DNA of 64,000 bases from NCBI GenBank assembly GCA_947652605.1, contig OX393578.1:54567415-54631414 (forward strand). The letters run 5' to 3'. Source of the stretch: Elmis aenea. Lineage: Eukaryota > Arthropoda > Insecta > Coleoptera > Elmidae. Under the pieces are notes generated by a model. The model worked only from the letters and a program-made list of their open reading frames with translations. It was not told the DNA's origin and did not search any database. The translations under genes and the position numbers were made by a program. Shown one piece after another: positions 1 through 11,642 of this stretch (position 1 is the stretch's first letter; each line of letters opens with the position of its first letter).

Positions 1-279
1 ACAAATGTTTAAGTAATCCGTTTGTTACACCTATCATATGTCTAAAGTTTCCGTTATCTAAATTCAAGCGTTTTAAGAAATATTGATCATTGCCAGTGTG
101 TCAGTTACTAGCGAAAAACTGATTTTTGTCATTTCACTCAAGTGTTATATCTCCTTTATTGTTGTAAACATCGGAAAATTTTTAAAAATAATTTTTAGGT
201 ATATTTGATTTAATGGTGATTAAAAAAATTAATTTGCACTCGCCGTTAAACAGTTGGATTACAGATTTACTGTTTTATA
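1..279. other. AT-rich intergenic DNA, no gene seen
   Basis: No open frame or recognisable element was found before the MITE at 280. The 612-862 stretch after that MITE is likewise AT-rich and is the presumed promoter side of the first LRR gene. It carries GATAAC (about 750) and GATAAA (about 820) motifs that could be GATA-factor sites, though such motifs are common by chance in AT-rich DNA. Confidence 0.5.
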
Positions 280-611
280 CAGGGTGTCCCCGTTATCACC
301 GCAAATATTTTAAGTGGTGATAGAGGACCTTTTTCTAAGAAAAAAAAGCAAGTAAAACTTTTTCCTAAAATCAAACGCTAAGCAGATATCAACACTTACC
401 TACTTGATTTTTTTACACATCTGCATCTGTAGCCGAAAATATCAATTTTATCGTAAAATACCTAAAAGCTTTTTAATAGAACATGAAATTCTCTACAAAA
501 TTGGTCAGAGCCTTTTAAATGCAGAAGTGTAAAAAAAATCAAGTAGGTAAGTGTTGGTATCTGCTAAGCTTTTGATTTTAAAATATTTGCGGTGATAACG
601 GGGACACCCTG
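280..611. mobile_element. Long-TIR foldback MITE, CAGGGTG type
   Basis: The 332-bp element starts CAGGGTGTCCCCGTTATCAC and ends with its reverse complement. The outer ~34 bp of the arms match perfectly, and similarity continues inward for well over 100 bp. It is flanked by TA on both sides (278-279, 612-613), as in the mariner/Tc1 superfamily. It has no coding capacity. It is the first of at least ten related CAGGGTG-ended elements in the window. Confidence 0.85.
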
Positions 612-862
612 TATATTAAAGCTATAAATAACAATGACCTGTCGAATTCCTTATTTTTTAGTCATTTCAGATACATATAATATAAGTTGAAGTGGTTATT
701 TTCAGTAATACGTAAGTTACAAAAGTTATACATTGTTTTTAAGATTAACAAGATAACAATAAACTTTATTGCGATTATTGAATTTTTAGGCTATGTCCTA
801 TTGTTCTTTTTGTCATAGATAAATGTGTATTTCTAGCGTGCACTTCTCTTGATTCATTAATA

Positions 863-3005
863 ATGCAAGAGCTTAATATTCTATTGTTTCTGCTATATAT
901 TTTGTAAGTAATTTACTATATTTATCATCAGTTTTCGTTTATTGCATTTGCATAATTTGCTTTAAATTGTGTGCGGGTATGCTTTATTTGAGGAATGTGT
1001 AAGTTTTGCATGTTCTAAAATGTGCTATAAATTTTATTTCAAAAGTGAATGAGGAAGTTGTTACATGTTAAATAGTTTTTGCTGCTTACGACACCCTTAA
1101 TTAATAGGAAAACCAAAAACTTTTGCATTTTGGAAAACGCACAGTTTTTATCTGTCCAACGATTAGCTGTAACCCCGAACTTTTTAATTTTTCTGTAGTC
1201 TCACACTGACTCATGCTGACGTAAATATCGCATCGTTTCTCGATTACCAATATAATTTCATGATAGTCTTAGTAAAAATTCCGTGATAATACTTCTTTGT
1301 TGTGTTATAATGTAATTGAAATACCGTATTAGTATGTCTTATGTTTAATTTAAGTTTATCTAATCCGATTTATTTGTATAACTAAACAAGTAAAGTATGG
1401 ATCATTTACCAAAATTCATCCATTCACGGTGAAACCGATTTTTATATTGTATCTAGTTTTTTCACTCCTTATTAAATGGATTTTTCTCAAAATTTTCTTG
1501 GCAAAATATAAACTGATGAGACTATTTTTCTTGTCTTATGACTTATCACGAAATTGTCCGAATTCGGCTTATAAGTATCTAAGAGATAAAAATATTCCTT
1601 TACTCATAATCAAATTGATTTTTTTTTTAATTGAGAGTTTAGGGACGCTTCGACATCTGAGGTCACTAGCGTCCGGGAGGAGGGGGCGGGGAACACGGAA
1701 AGGGTGGGTAAGGGTAGAGGGTAGGTGGAAGTACTGTCACAGCATTTGCCTATAGTAGGTAGGGGAAACCACCTGGAACCCCTACGATGACAGACGGCCG
1801 CGGGTCAAATTGTTTTAGTTATCGTATCTTGTATTTATGGATATTTTTGTGATATTTTCTTTATTTGTAGAAATTGCTTCACATATGTAAAGAGCTCCTG
1901 TCTTATCACAAAAAATTTCGCAGACTGCAATGGACTTACCGATTTTCCAGAAGGAAATAATGAGGTAGAGGTTTTAAGAATCCGGCACAGCACACTCAAG
2001 GAAATTCATGACTACGCATTTTTTGACAGTGACTTGTTTTTAACTAAAGAAGTACTAATTATTAATTCTAGCATTAATAATTTGCATGAAAAGGCGTTTT
2101 CTACATTAAATGGTTTGCTTTACCTCTCGCTAAGTCAAAACGACTTAAAAAATTTAACTACCCCTATATTTGCAGAGTTAAAATCGTTAAAGAAACTTGA
2201 TATCAGTAAGAACAAATTGTTTGTTGTGCATAGCGATGTATTTTCCGATTTAATATCCCTAGAATACCTAGATGTATCTTATAATCACCTGAAGTATTTT
2301 GATCTCTCTGTAATACAAAATTTGACCAATTTATTAACTGTTGTGTTATCTAACAATCCATTTGAATCAAGGACTTTTAATAAATCCTTCAACTCCACAT
2401 CTTTACAGGAATTGAATATGTCTTCTTGCAATATTAACATGTTACAGGATTATTTTTTTAGTAATTTGCCAAATTTAATAGATTTAGATTTGTCTCACAA
2501 TAAACTAATAACACTCTCTGAAAAAACCCTTGCACCGCTAAAATCACTCACGTATTTCGACTTTAGTTTTAATGAAATCGGGGATGTTAGGGATATCTCT
2601 GATTTTTTGTTGCAAATACTAGATTTGTATGCCAGTAACAACCCTTTTTTAACACATTTGAGTTGTATGAAAATTAGCAATAAAGTGGACTGTGTAGAAA
2701 ACTATCCTGTGCCTGATGAAGATTTAAACCCTTCATATCAGGCCAGCCACAACAAAAACATTGAAACTACAGCTGTACCAGTTATACAACCTAATCATAC
2801 AAGTACAGTTGAAAATTCAATTGCCAATGTAAAAGAAAACATGACAAAACTTTCACTATGGATGATTTGGGGAAGTTTGTTTATATTTTACATGATCCTT
2901 GTTATTTTACTCGTAGTGGTTTTGGCTAAGATTAAAAATGTCAAAAGTCGAACCAAGGAGATTGGTACTCATGAAAGTCAAGAAATCCTACATAATGCTA
3001 AATAA
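863..3005 (+). CDS. LRR single-pass membrane protein, family A gene 1
   Basis: The two-exon model is exon 1 863-903 and exon 2 1871-3005. Exon 1 starts at an ATG and encodes MQELNILLFLLYI plus two bases of a Leu codon, then GTAAGT. Exon 2 follows TTTATTTGTAG. The total is 1176 nt (391 aa). The N-terminus is a signal peptide. A Cys-containing cap (CLITKN...DCNGLTDFP) leads into about eight LRRs of LxxLxLSxNxL type. A C-cap with two Cys (SCMK...DC) follows, then a Thr/Asn-rich stalk, a transmembrane helix at about 343-366 and a basic tail of about 25 residues. The first ATG-like position inside exon 2 is not the start: the frame is open and conserved with the paralogs back to the acceptor. There is no TIR or kinase domain, so signalling would need a partner. 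The ligand is unknown. Confidence 0.85.
1640..1810 (+). other. GC- and G-rich island inside intron 1 of family A gene 1
   Basis: About 170 bp of strongly G-biased sequence sits in an otherwise AT-rich intron. It contains a canonical four-run G-quadruplex pattern at 1702-1721 (GGGTGGGTAAGGGTAGAGGG). The G-rich strand is the coding strand, so the motif would also be present in the pre-mRNA. The equivalent intron of gene 2 lacks it, which suggests an inserted fragment of unknown origin. The open frame across it (1429-1755) has no recognisable protein. Confidence 0.6.
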
Positions 3006-4049
3006 ATCTTAATTGTATTTGATAAAATTTGTACAATTGTTAGTAAATTGTTAATTGTAAAGGAGCTTATTTTCAAAACTAAACAAACCCCACCTACGCC
3101 ATACTATAGCGTACTAAAATAATACCTAATAGGAGTAATAATAAGGAATCTTCATTTAGCTTTGTAACTAATTTTACATAATTTTCATCCAGTTAATACC
3201 GTGTTACCAAAAAATATCCCTGTCCAAGGTGCTTATGTAGTTTAAAATAATTGTCGAATCTAGTATTGTGGATTTATGTCAAGCATTTTTGATTGTCAAA
3301 ACTTGTTAACAAAAAGTTTATAAAATTTATTTTATTTTTCTTACTTGTAGTTCATTACTATTTTATTTCTCGACTTAATAAAACATTTGCTTATGGTGTC
3401 AGTATGGGACGTAACTTGTCAAACTGTGACAAACTTATTACTTGAGGATGCTATAAGCTGAGACAGCAGTAGAGCAAAATATTTTTGATATCACGGTATT
3501 TATCTATAGGTACATATATTGTTAAACTGTTATATCTTAACATAATTTTAAGTATATTGTATATATATATCTTTTAAATATACTGTTAAATTTGTTTGTC
3601 TAATTTCCACATTCGTTAAAAATCATCAGCCCTTTGTAGAACAAGAAATTCTGTGCTTGTGTTTCATTACCTTTTTAAAAGCACAAAATCCTTTCTAGTC
3701 TTATTTTGGTATTAACGGTTTTGTAATTAATTTTTAGTCATGCAACATGGTAAAAAATTATGTTTTGCCTTATATGTATATTAGAAGCAGGCAATTAAAC
3801 GTATTTTTTTGACATTTTTAAGTATTTCTCTAATTTTAGTGTATCTAAAGCGTTTAAATATTATTCGCATTGCTCTATTTAGCTGTCTGCAGTTTATACA
3901 TTATGCCCCCAATGCATTAAAACAAAATACTAGCACAGTAAGCAAGGTGTGGCACAGTTAGTGATCTATGGTAATTTTTGCTGTATTACTAAGGTTATTT
4001 GTCAATCTAAAATCATATCTAATTGATCGACATTTTAGGACCAGAGTAA
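3006..4049. other. Intergenic AT-rich stretch downstream of family A gene 1
   Basis: This holds the presumed 3' UTR, with AATAAA-like signals just after the stop, and then about 1 kb of AT-rich DNA. I see no open frame, repeat or known element in it. Confidence 0.45.
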
Positions 4050-4850
4050 AAGGCGAGATTTATAATTTTACCCTATCAAGTCTGGAGTTCCCCAAGGCAG
4101 AGTTCTTGGACTCCACATGTGTTTGATGTATCTATACACATATGTTCTTCCAACAACGAATAACCCAATAACCGGAACATTCGCAGTTAATACCATTATT
4201 ATAGCAATATATGAATATCTTTTAATAACATCCACTCACCTGCAAGACCATCTCATCATACTGCAAGAATGGTCGAAAAGATGAAAAACTAAAATTAATC
4301 TAACCAAATCACTAGACATAGCTTTTACTTAAAAAAAAAAAAAAACAAGCACCAGTCCACCAGTCTGTATCAAAAATTTGTAGAACCAGCATCAACAAGT
4401 GTGAAATATCTAGGTATGCACTTTATTAACCAACTAACCTGAAAAGAACACGTTTTAAGAAAACCAAAACAGGTTGATCTGATATTCAAAGAACTACATA
4501 TTATATTGATTACTTGAAGGAAGAACCAGATTGTCTCTAAAGTAAAATTCTGGTGTGCAAAAAGTAATAAAATCTATCTGGACCTATGGTGTTGAACCTT
4601 GGGGATTTGCCAGGAAAACGATCCCAAACGAACATTCTTAGAGCAATAGTTAGCCCTTCCTGGTGCACCAAGATCTTGGGATTATCCTTTATCTTGGACA
4701 CAATCAAACGAAAACTCATCAGATATCATCATAGATTGAAGCTTCATACCAACCGCCCCTTCATGCATTTTTACAAAAGGCATGACTATAAAAGATTGAA
4801 AAACCGCTGTTCGATCGATCTGAAATGAGGTAATAGGACCTCACCAGGAC
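4050..4850 (+). pseudogene. Degenerate Jockey-clade LINE reverse transcriptase remnant
   Basis: Translation in drifting frames gives reverse-transcriptase blocks in the right order. They are SGVPQGRVLG at about 4080, a decayed FADD-like block (FAVNTIII) at about 4180, a CHLQ..L.EWS.RWK-type block (seen here as THLQDHLIILQEWSKR) at about 4235-4280, VKYLGM at about 4405, IWTYGVEPWGFA at about 4578, and a C-terminal RLKNRCSIDL ending near 4828. Frameshifts and stops are numerous, so it is dead. The order and the C-terminal motif fit Jockey-like elements. Confidence 0.75.
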
Positions 4851-5623
4851 ATCGGTGGATCTAAGCGAAGGAGGTCCCTGCTATCAAAATAGCTCAGGAT
4901 ACAATTTCTGATTGCTATCCAGTAATCTTAAAATTTACAGAGGGTGAAGCCCTAGTTGTTGGTTCGAGGGCTTGTCTTTGGGGGTCGTCTTGTTTTCTGG
5001 ACCTTTGTCGGGGTGGCGGAGTCCTAGGTGGTAGTATTGACTCTAGGGGGTCTATGGTTTAAATTGTCTTTAAGGGGGCGTGGACCCACTTGTCTTTTGG
5101 GGCGCTAGTGTTTTGACTTCTTTAGAGGTCCCTGTCTTTTATTTCGTGGAATGGTTTCAACCTATGACAGTTTTAATTTTAATACTATTTTGTGTCTTAT
5201 ATAGGTATGTTAAAGCAATGTGCGACTTTTGTTTATTTTTGGACCTCAAAAGAAATTTATGAATTTGGCAGTTCTTGTGTGAGTAGGAGATTGATACTGT
5301 CCTCTGTTCACGATTAATTTGCTAAGTGTTCAGAAAGAAGATTGGTTGGGAGCTTTTGAGGAGTGGAAAGAAAGATCGGTATTTTATTACTGTTGGGAAT
5401 TAATAAAATTGAACATAAGTAAATAAACTAGAATCCTAAAAATTAGTAACCTTGTTTTCATTGCCAAAGAATTTAACTAGTTTCTTAAAAGATGGCGTTG
5501 ATATATATCAGCTTTCAGCTTATTAGATTAGATAAATACACTGAGCATCATAATCAATTAGTTAAAAATAGTTAATGGTTTCAGACTTAAAGTTTTGTTA
5601 AAAACATGTAAGGCATATCCAAA
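4851..5623. other. Intergenic, upstream of family A gene 2
   Basis: The first ~100 bp look like the 3' tail of the LINE remnant. Next, 4940-5130 is unusually G/T-rich with several GGGGG runs and no recognisable product. The last ~250 bp are AT-rich and form the presumed promoter of family A gene 2, including GATAAA at about 5530. Confidence 0.4.
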
Positions 5624-8600
5624 ATGGAAATGTGTAATATTTTATTTTTTCTGCTGTTTATTTTGTAAGTTATTTACTATATTTATTTTGTTTTTTGTAC
5701 AATGCATGTAGATATTTTGCTTTAAATGGTGGGCGTGTATACTTTAACCTTTGGAGTGTGTGTAAGTTTTTCTTGCTTTTAAATATGCATTTATCTGTAA
5801 TATTAAAAAGTAAGTAATTATCTTGTTACTTGTGAAGCAGTTACTGTTCTGAATGCATTTTCTGTCTGTTTTTATGTGTGCAGTATATTGTGATATTAAA
5901 AACCGCTTCCATTAAAACATCCTTAAACTAAACAGAAAACCAAACATTTTTGCAGCATATAAAACGCAATTTTTTCCGAGAACTAATCCGAAATTTTTAA
6001 TTGTATTGAAGTGCCAAGCTTATTTTATTGCTGATAAAGAAGGTTGCTTTATTTCGGGAAAATCAATATAATTGCATGAAATTCGTGGTATAATACTGTG
6101 GTAATACTTTGTATAATGTTTCACTATGTTAATGTAGTACATATTTTTTAAATTCCTTTTTATATAAGTTAATTAGCAATCAGAATGTTGCATCCTTAAA
6201 ACTTATTTTCTAACAAAGCACTAATTACAGCACCACTATTACGTGATGAAACACTTTCGTCGAAGTGTCCTCTAATTGTCAATCGGGTTAGATGGCCAGC
6301 ATCTTTTAAGCCTTCTGCCACCAAGTCCCTCCAGCAGTGTGCGAGGATGTTGCTATGACTCTCAACCTCTCATGGTGTTTGGCACTTCGCCTGTCAATAA
6401 CATATATTTTGTAGATGTTTTATGCTTATTAAAAGGTTACATAGTAATATTTTGAATCATGTTCCACCTTCACAGGGGGCTGAAAAGTGCGACCCCTGTT
6501 GGTTTTTTAATCAGAACTTTTTGGTGGGTTGAAATTTTGCCATTGCAATTTTTCTCGTAAAACCTACCGTTTTTGAGTAAAAAATAAAAGAATAACATGA
6601 ACCATCAAATATTTCAATATAAAACGATTCATTTTGGTGGTTGCCATGGTTTGTGTGTTCATATTGGGTAGTACTGACGGGCGTTTTAACGTTGTTGCCG
6701 CGTACACGTCAAAATGAATGACACCCGTCAATTATATCCAACATGAACATAAACAAACCATGGCAACCACCAAAATGGCTAGTTTTATGTTGGAATATTT
6801 GATGGTTCTTGTTTACTTATTTTCTATTTTTTACTCAAAAACGGTGGGTTTTACGAGAAAAACTAAGAAATGAAAACAGTTTCTAAATAAATCAAGATTT
6901 CGAATCAAAATATTTTAATTGCAAGTTATTAAACCACCAAGTTCTGATAAAAAAAAAACAACAGGGGTTTTTAGTTCCCTGTGAAGGTGGGAGAGGATTA
7001 AAAATATTACTATGGGAAACATTTTAATAAGTATAAAACATCTACCAAATGTCATTCTCCTACATTTATCCAAATTTGAGAAATAAATTGAAAACCTAAT
7101 TTGACAGCTCCCCTTTAGGGGGTGTAACTCCGAAAGGAGTCGTCCAAAGGAAAAAAATATATAAGAAAGACCACCCTTAATTTTTGATAAGGAATCACCT
7201 TCCAAATTTCATTTGCAATAATTAAGAAGCACCCTGTATTTGATTTTAATTTACTGTTACTTGTAGAAATGTAATTGTAGGTCTAGTTAACATGCATGAT
7301 ATTTTTGTAAAAATGAAAATTCTATTGCAAAGATTTCAATTCAAGTTGATAGAATCAGATTTACCTGGACAATTAATACAAATAAAATATGAATCATGCA
7401 ATTTATTCACTTTCTATCAACCAAATAGGATCTTCTTGGCAAATTATGGACTGGTAAATTGTTTTTATTATGATGACATTATATACATTATCACAAAATT
7501 GGCTGAGCTTTCGGTATATGTCTAGTTAAGAGTTGAAAATGCTTATACAGAAATTCAAAGTTGTCAGTAATCTAAAATATCTGTGGCTGGTGGACCATAG
7601 TCCAATGCCAAACTACAACAAATAAAAGAGTTAAAAATTTATTTTAACTTTTAGTTTTCGTTATCACATCTAAAACCGTTGGAATTATTTGTAAGATTTA
7701 TTTTTATTTTTAGAAATTGTTTAGCAAACGTAAACGCACCTTGCCGTATTGAGGGTACAGTCGAAGATTGTCAGGGAGTTACCGATTTTCCAGATGGAAA
7801 TGTTGACATAAAAGTGTTACGAATCCGCCACAGCAGTCTCAACGAAATCAGAAATTTTGCATTCCTTGATAGCAATTTAATTTCTGCTGAACAGATACTG
7901 ATTAATAACGCCAGCTTAAGCAATTTACACACAAAGGCGTTTTCTGGATTAAACTATTTGATTTATCTTTCGTTAAGTAGAAATAATCTTCAAAATTTGA
8001 CCGACCCTACATTCAACGACTTGCCTTTATTAAAGCGTTTGGATTTAAGTAAAAACAACATTTCTGTTGTCCATAAAGATGTATTTTCGCATTTAATTTC
8101 TGCAGAACTTTTGGATATGTCTTTTAACGAACTGAAATATCTTGATCTTAATTTGATACAGAATTTAACCAACTTAATAACCCTTGTCATATCCAACAAT
8201 CCGTTTGAATCAAGGACTTTTAATATTTCACCAAACTCAAAATCTTTACAAGAGCTCAAAATGTCCAATTGCAGTATTCATATGTTACCGGATGAATTTT
8301 TCGTTGATTTGCCCAATTTGTCTTCTTTGGATTTGACTTATAATCACTTAATATCTTTTTCTGAAAAGTCCATCAAACCATTAAAATTGCTCGCGTTTTT
8401 CGATTTCAGTTTTAATAACATCGGGGATGTTAATGATATATCTGATTTTTTGCTGCAAATACCCGAATTTTATGCCAGTAACAACCCTTTCTTAAACAGT
8501 TCGAGTTGTCTAAAAATTTACAGAAGGGTTAAATGTGTGAAAAATGAGCATGTTTCAACTACAGATTTAAATTATGAAGACAACCACAATATAAACAGAG

Positions 8601-8878
8601 AAACTACAGCTGCTACAGAAATACAAGCTATGGTTACAAGTACAGTTGAAAATTCCACTGCCAATGGAAAAGAAAACGGGATAACACTTTCACTGATATG
8701 GATAATTATTGGAGTTATTATTTTAATCTTTATTGTTTGCGCTGCGTTATTGGGGCTAAAATTTTTTAGTAGTCGACGCAATAAGGATCGTTCTACAAAA
8801 CGTAACCAAACTGAATCAGAACTGGAGTTAAATTTGGAACAAACCGTTTCGTTAGTCAAGGAACTTAAATCGAAATAA
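5624..8878 (+). CDS. LRR single-pass membrane protein, family A gene 2
   Basis: Exon 1 is 5624-5664 (MEMCNILFFLLFI plus a split Leu codon, donor GTAAGT) and exon 2 is 7714-8878 (acceptor TTTATTTTTAG). The total is 1206 nt (401 aa). The exon-1 length (41 nt) and intron phase are identical to gene 1, and the beginnings of the two introns are recognisably similar. The order is signal peptide, Cys-containing N-cap (APCRIEG...DCQGVTDFP), about eight LRRs, Cys C-cap (SSCLK...KCVK), Thr-rich stalk, transmembrane helix at about 339-362, and a charged tail of about 39 residues with a Glu/Leu-rich end. The long (2049 bp) intron has been enlarged by a foldback element. Function is unknown beyond a likely cell-surface recognition role. 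Confidence 0.85.
5665..7713 (+). other. Intron 1 of family A gene 2, with a coding-like scrap at 6226-6390
   Basis: The intron holds the foldback element 6405-7236. On the minus strand at about 6226-6390 one frame stays open for about 50 codons (including CWRDLVAEGLKDAGHL) and looks like a decayed protein fragment. I do not recognise the family. An open frame at 7292-7525 has no supporting feature. Confidence 0.35.
6405..7236. mobile_element. Foldback MITE, CAGGGTG family, truncated at the left
   Basis: This is a large inverted repeat. The left arm, around GTAGATGTTTTATGCTTATT and the 'CACAGGGGGCTGAAAAGTGC' segment, reappears reversed at about 6950-7070. The right end is CACCCTG followed by TA. 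The outer part of the left arm is missing. A complete relative is at 36420-37435 and half copies lie at about 31700-32006 and 41140-41445. It sits in intron 1 of family A gene 2. Confidence 0.75.
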
Positions 8879-8961
8879 AACTTTTAATCGGCGATATAAT
8901 CGAACTGCTCTGAACCGGTTTCAACCTGTTAGTGCAACGCTTAAAATCGGTGATACTTTAA
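8879..8961. other. Short 3' flank of family A gene 2
   Basis: This AT-rich presumed 3' UTR lies between the stop codon and the next transposon. No other feature is seen. Confidence 0.4.
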
Positions 8962-9267
8962 CACGTTGACGGACAGTCAACAATTGGGTTAGGTTTGTGT
9001 TGTGACACGGTGATATTTTTTGTTATATGCTTTGAAATGGTAACTTGCGAAATAAATCCCCCGCAAATTGATGTAGGGTGACACAAGCATTCTGGTGGTG
9101 ATTCGTATAGTGGCACAATATGTTGAAGAACATACTGTTAAACGGACAAATCGACTGCTGCAGCCGTCTCGTCACTTAACCGATTAAAATAAATGACGGC
9201 TGTAGCCATCGTGTCACAGCATTTGGAATTCTGTTTGACGGCTGTAGCCGTTTTGTCCATCAATGTG
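8962..9267. mobile_element. Possible piggyBac-like MITE
   Basis: The left end is TTAA followed by CACGTTGACGGAC. The right end, read in reverse, is CACATTGATGGAC (11 of 13 match), next to a degenerate TTAA (TAAT). Inside are repeated, near-palindromic ACGGCTGTAGCCGT motifs. It has no coding capacity. The TTAA target and terminal CACGTT resemble the better-supported element at 54397-54794. Confidence 0.45.
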
Positions 9268-9731
9268 TAATACCATCGTATATTTTGCATGTTTGTAATC
9301 GGTCACTACATTTAAACAATCATATAATACAGGTACTACACCGATATTCCAGCACTCCTGGTTCCAAAACACTGCCGGACTAACCGTAAAACCCAAGCAA
9401 AGGTTAGATTTAAGCAAAATAAGTTAAAAATTTCACAAAATTGAAGTATCACCACCAACAATTTTAGAGTAAATACTGTATTTAAGTGCGCTTTACACAC
9501 AACGCCATCTGTGTCCGCCCCGTAAGCTGTTCTAGAGGCCGCAGGATTTTCAAAATCCCTCTCGTAATTTTGTACGGACTAAACGAGGTTCCTGTTTATC
9601 AGTTGTCGCAAAATCGATGTTGTACCTGTTATTTAATCCTTTACTTTACAATATTGAATAAGGTTTCCAGGAGTCGGCAACCTTTTTGTCATGAATGACG
9701 TAATACAAAACTTAAAAATTGCCGATGACGT

Positions 9732-10121
9732 CAGTGGCGGACGCAAGGGGGGATTAGGGGGATAAACCCCCCACCGAAAGTTTGAAATGAACTAAAATTA
9801 TAATAACCGCAGTTCAAAATTGCACGACAGACTGCTTTTCCGTACATATAACATATATTATGTTTATATATTTTACTCATACATGCTATTTTTGAGTACA
9901 TTTGCCTTAAAAGTTTAAAAAAAATTGCCTATGGCACTGTTACTCGGGGCGCTGTCGCCCCCTGTACCACCGCAACTTTTCCTTACGATTCACTTTTTGT
10001 GTCTAGTCTCCATAGATCATTTTCTAATTGTACCATTACCATGTCCCGTTTGAAATTAGTCAGTATTATTTTTGCAAATTAAAACAATATCCCCTGAAGT
10101 ATTTTTTTGCGTACGCCACTG
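9732..10121. mobile_element. Non-autonomous hAT element
   Basis: The ends are CAGTGGCGGACGC and, reversed, CAGTGGCGTACGC. The flanking 8-bp duplications are GATGACGT (9724-9731) and GATGACGC (10122-10129), one mismatch apart. The interior has C and G runs (GGGGGG, CCCCCC) and no ORF. Confidence 0.75.
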
Positions 10122-10210
10122 GATGACGCATAATATCACATGCATCTAGTTCAGCGGTCGCCGAACTTTTCGAAGTTATGCTGTGGTAATAAAAATACTG
10201 ATCTAGTATA

Positions 10211-11196
10211 CAGAGTTGACCAAATACGTATGTTTTACGGCGCATCTCGGTTACCGTAATAGTAAGCAAAAATCTGATATCAGATTTTTGATATCGCTTT
10301 CAATTTTGGCACTACAGACGAAAAATTTCATAATTTTTGAAAATTTACGATAACTTCTTTCTTTAATAAAATAGAACAAAATGCTATTAAGGTTTTTTAT
10401 ATTTAATTTAAAAAAAGTATTAATTTGGTTTTAGCGACCTTGACTTTTAAGATAAGAACTAAACTTATATTTTCTTAAAGAAAAACCCTACTTGGCTATG
10501 ACTTTATATGAAATAGCATTTTTTTAGCCATTCAAAAATATCTAGTTTTATATATTTGTTGCAAAAAATAACCGAGATATGGCTAGTTTTGTAAAAATTT
10601 TCTTCTCAAAGTTTGCCTTGATTTCGTAAACAGTTGATGTTTGCAAGAACTATTAATTTCCAAGTAAATTTGCAGCAGCCGCTTTGTTTTCATCACTGAC
10701 CATGTAATTTTCTGACTAATTTTAGTAATTGCAAACATCATTTTTTTACGAAATCATGGCAAACTTTGATGAGAACATTTTTACAAAATTAGCTAAATCT
10801 CGGACATTTTTTGCAAAAAATATGTAAGACTAGATATGTTTAAAAATCTAAATAAATACTTTTCATATAAAATCATGGCCAACGAGGGTTACAATTTAAT
10901 GAAATATAAGTTAACTTTAAATCTCGAAAATCGAGGTCCCTAAAAAAATTAATTTTGTATTTAAATAATGTATAAAAATCCTTATAACCTTTTTATAAAT
11001 AAAGAAGTTATAGCAAATTTTCAAAAATGATAACATTTCATTTTTCGTTTGTAGTACCTACCAAAAGGGAAAGCGATATAAAAAATCTGATTACACAGGC
11101 ATCTTTTTCAAAAAATAGCCCAAGAGACCTACATTACATTTTCGCTATTACGTTAACCGAGATACCCCATAAAACATTCGAATTTGGTCCACCCTG
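10211..11196. mobile_element. Foldback MITE, CAGGGTG family
   Basis: This 986-bp inverted-repeat element runs from CAGAGTTGACCAAATACG to ...GGTCCACCCTG, with TA on both flanks. Arms of several hundred bases pair, for example CATCTCGGTTACCGTAATAG at the left against its reversed relative at about 11145-11165. No functional ORF is present. Confidence 0.75.
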
Positions 11197-11296
11197 TACA
11201 CAGAATCTTTGTCTAGATACAGATTGAAAAAAATATCACTTTTAATCTAATGAGGGAGCATTAAACATCCACCCCGGGCTATGTTGCCGACCCCTG

Positions 11297-11642
11297 GTCT
11301 ACACAATGAGTTATAATTACAAATTAATAGTATTGTTAGTAATAATTTATAATTTAAAGCACTTTAAAGTTTCTGTAATAAAACCAAAATCGGTTACTAC
11401 TTTAAAAAAAACTGTTAATTATCTGATAAGTGACATGAAACAATTATATTATATTGCGCTTATCAAAAAATTATGTATCAGATAAACAAATATAATCTTT
11501 AATATACTGTTTTAACTTACCACGGTTTTTATATTGGTGTACAAATTGATAACAACAAATATTGTATTGTATTATCTGCATTTATCATCACATCATTTGC
11601 TATTTTTGTCGTCAGTAATGTAGTTAATAAAAAGTTAGTAAA
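11297..11642 (+). promoter_or_regulatory. Presumed promoter of family A gene 3, rich in GATA motifs
   Basis: The 220 bp before exon 1 contain several (A/T)GATA(A/G) matches on both strands: TCTGATAAG (about 11423), CTTATCA (11459), AGATAA (11480), TGATAAC (11548), TTATCTG (11572) and TTATCATC (11582). Most recur upstream of paralog A4 (about 15093-15296). GATA factors drive gut, fat-body and haemocyte genes in insects. Use here is inferred only. Confidence 0.35.

Larger units (their letters stand above)
9668..11296. mobile_element. hAT-type element (CAGGRGTCGGCAAC ends) carrying two nested insertions
   Basis: The left end CAGGAGTCGGCAAC and the right end GTTGCCGACCCCTG form imperfect terminal inverted repeats of a type known in hAT MITEs. 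No 8-bp duplication is visible in the flanks, so this outer element is less certain than the two elements inside it (9732-10121 and 10211-11196). Once those two are removed, little more than 250 bp of the outer element remains. Confidence 0.45.

Noticed and set aside
1429..1755. ORF of 108 codons in intron 1 of A1
   Set aside because: It starts in AT-rich intron and runs into the G-rich island. No homology is recognised, and it lies between well-supported exons of the gene.
2034..2036. TTG at 2034 (and GTG at 22066, 47335) as start codons
   Set aside because: These genes use an upstream signal exon. The frames stay open and conserved back to a proper splice acceptor, and non-ATG starts are not expected in an insect.
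4586..4828. 80-codon ORF taken alone as a gene
   Set aside because: It is the tail end of the dead Jockey-like reverse transcriptase, not a separate gene.
4955..4975. GGTTCGA-like word as a tRNA B box
   Set aside because: No A box, cloverleaf or anticodon arm can be built around it. No tRNA gene was supported anywhere in the window.
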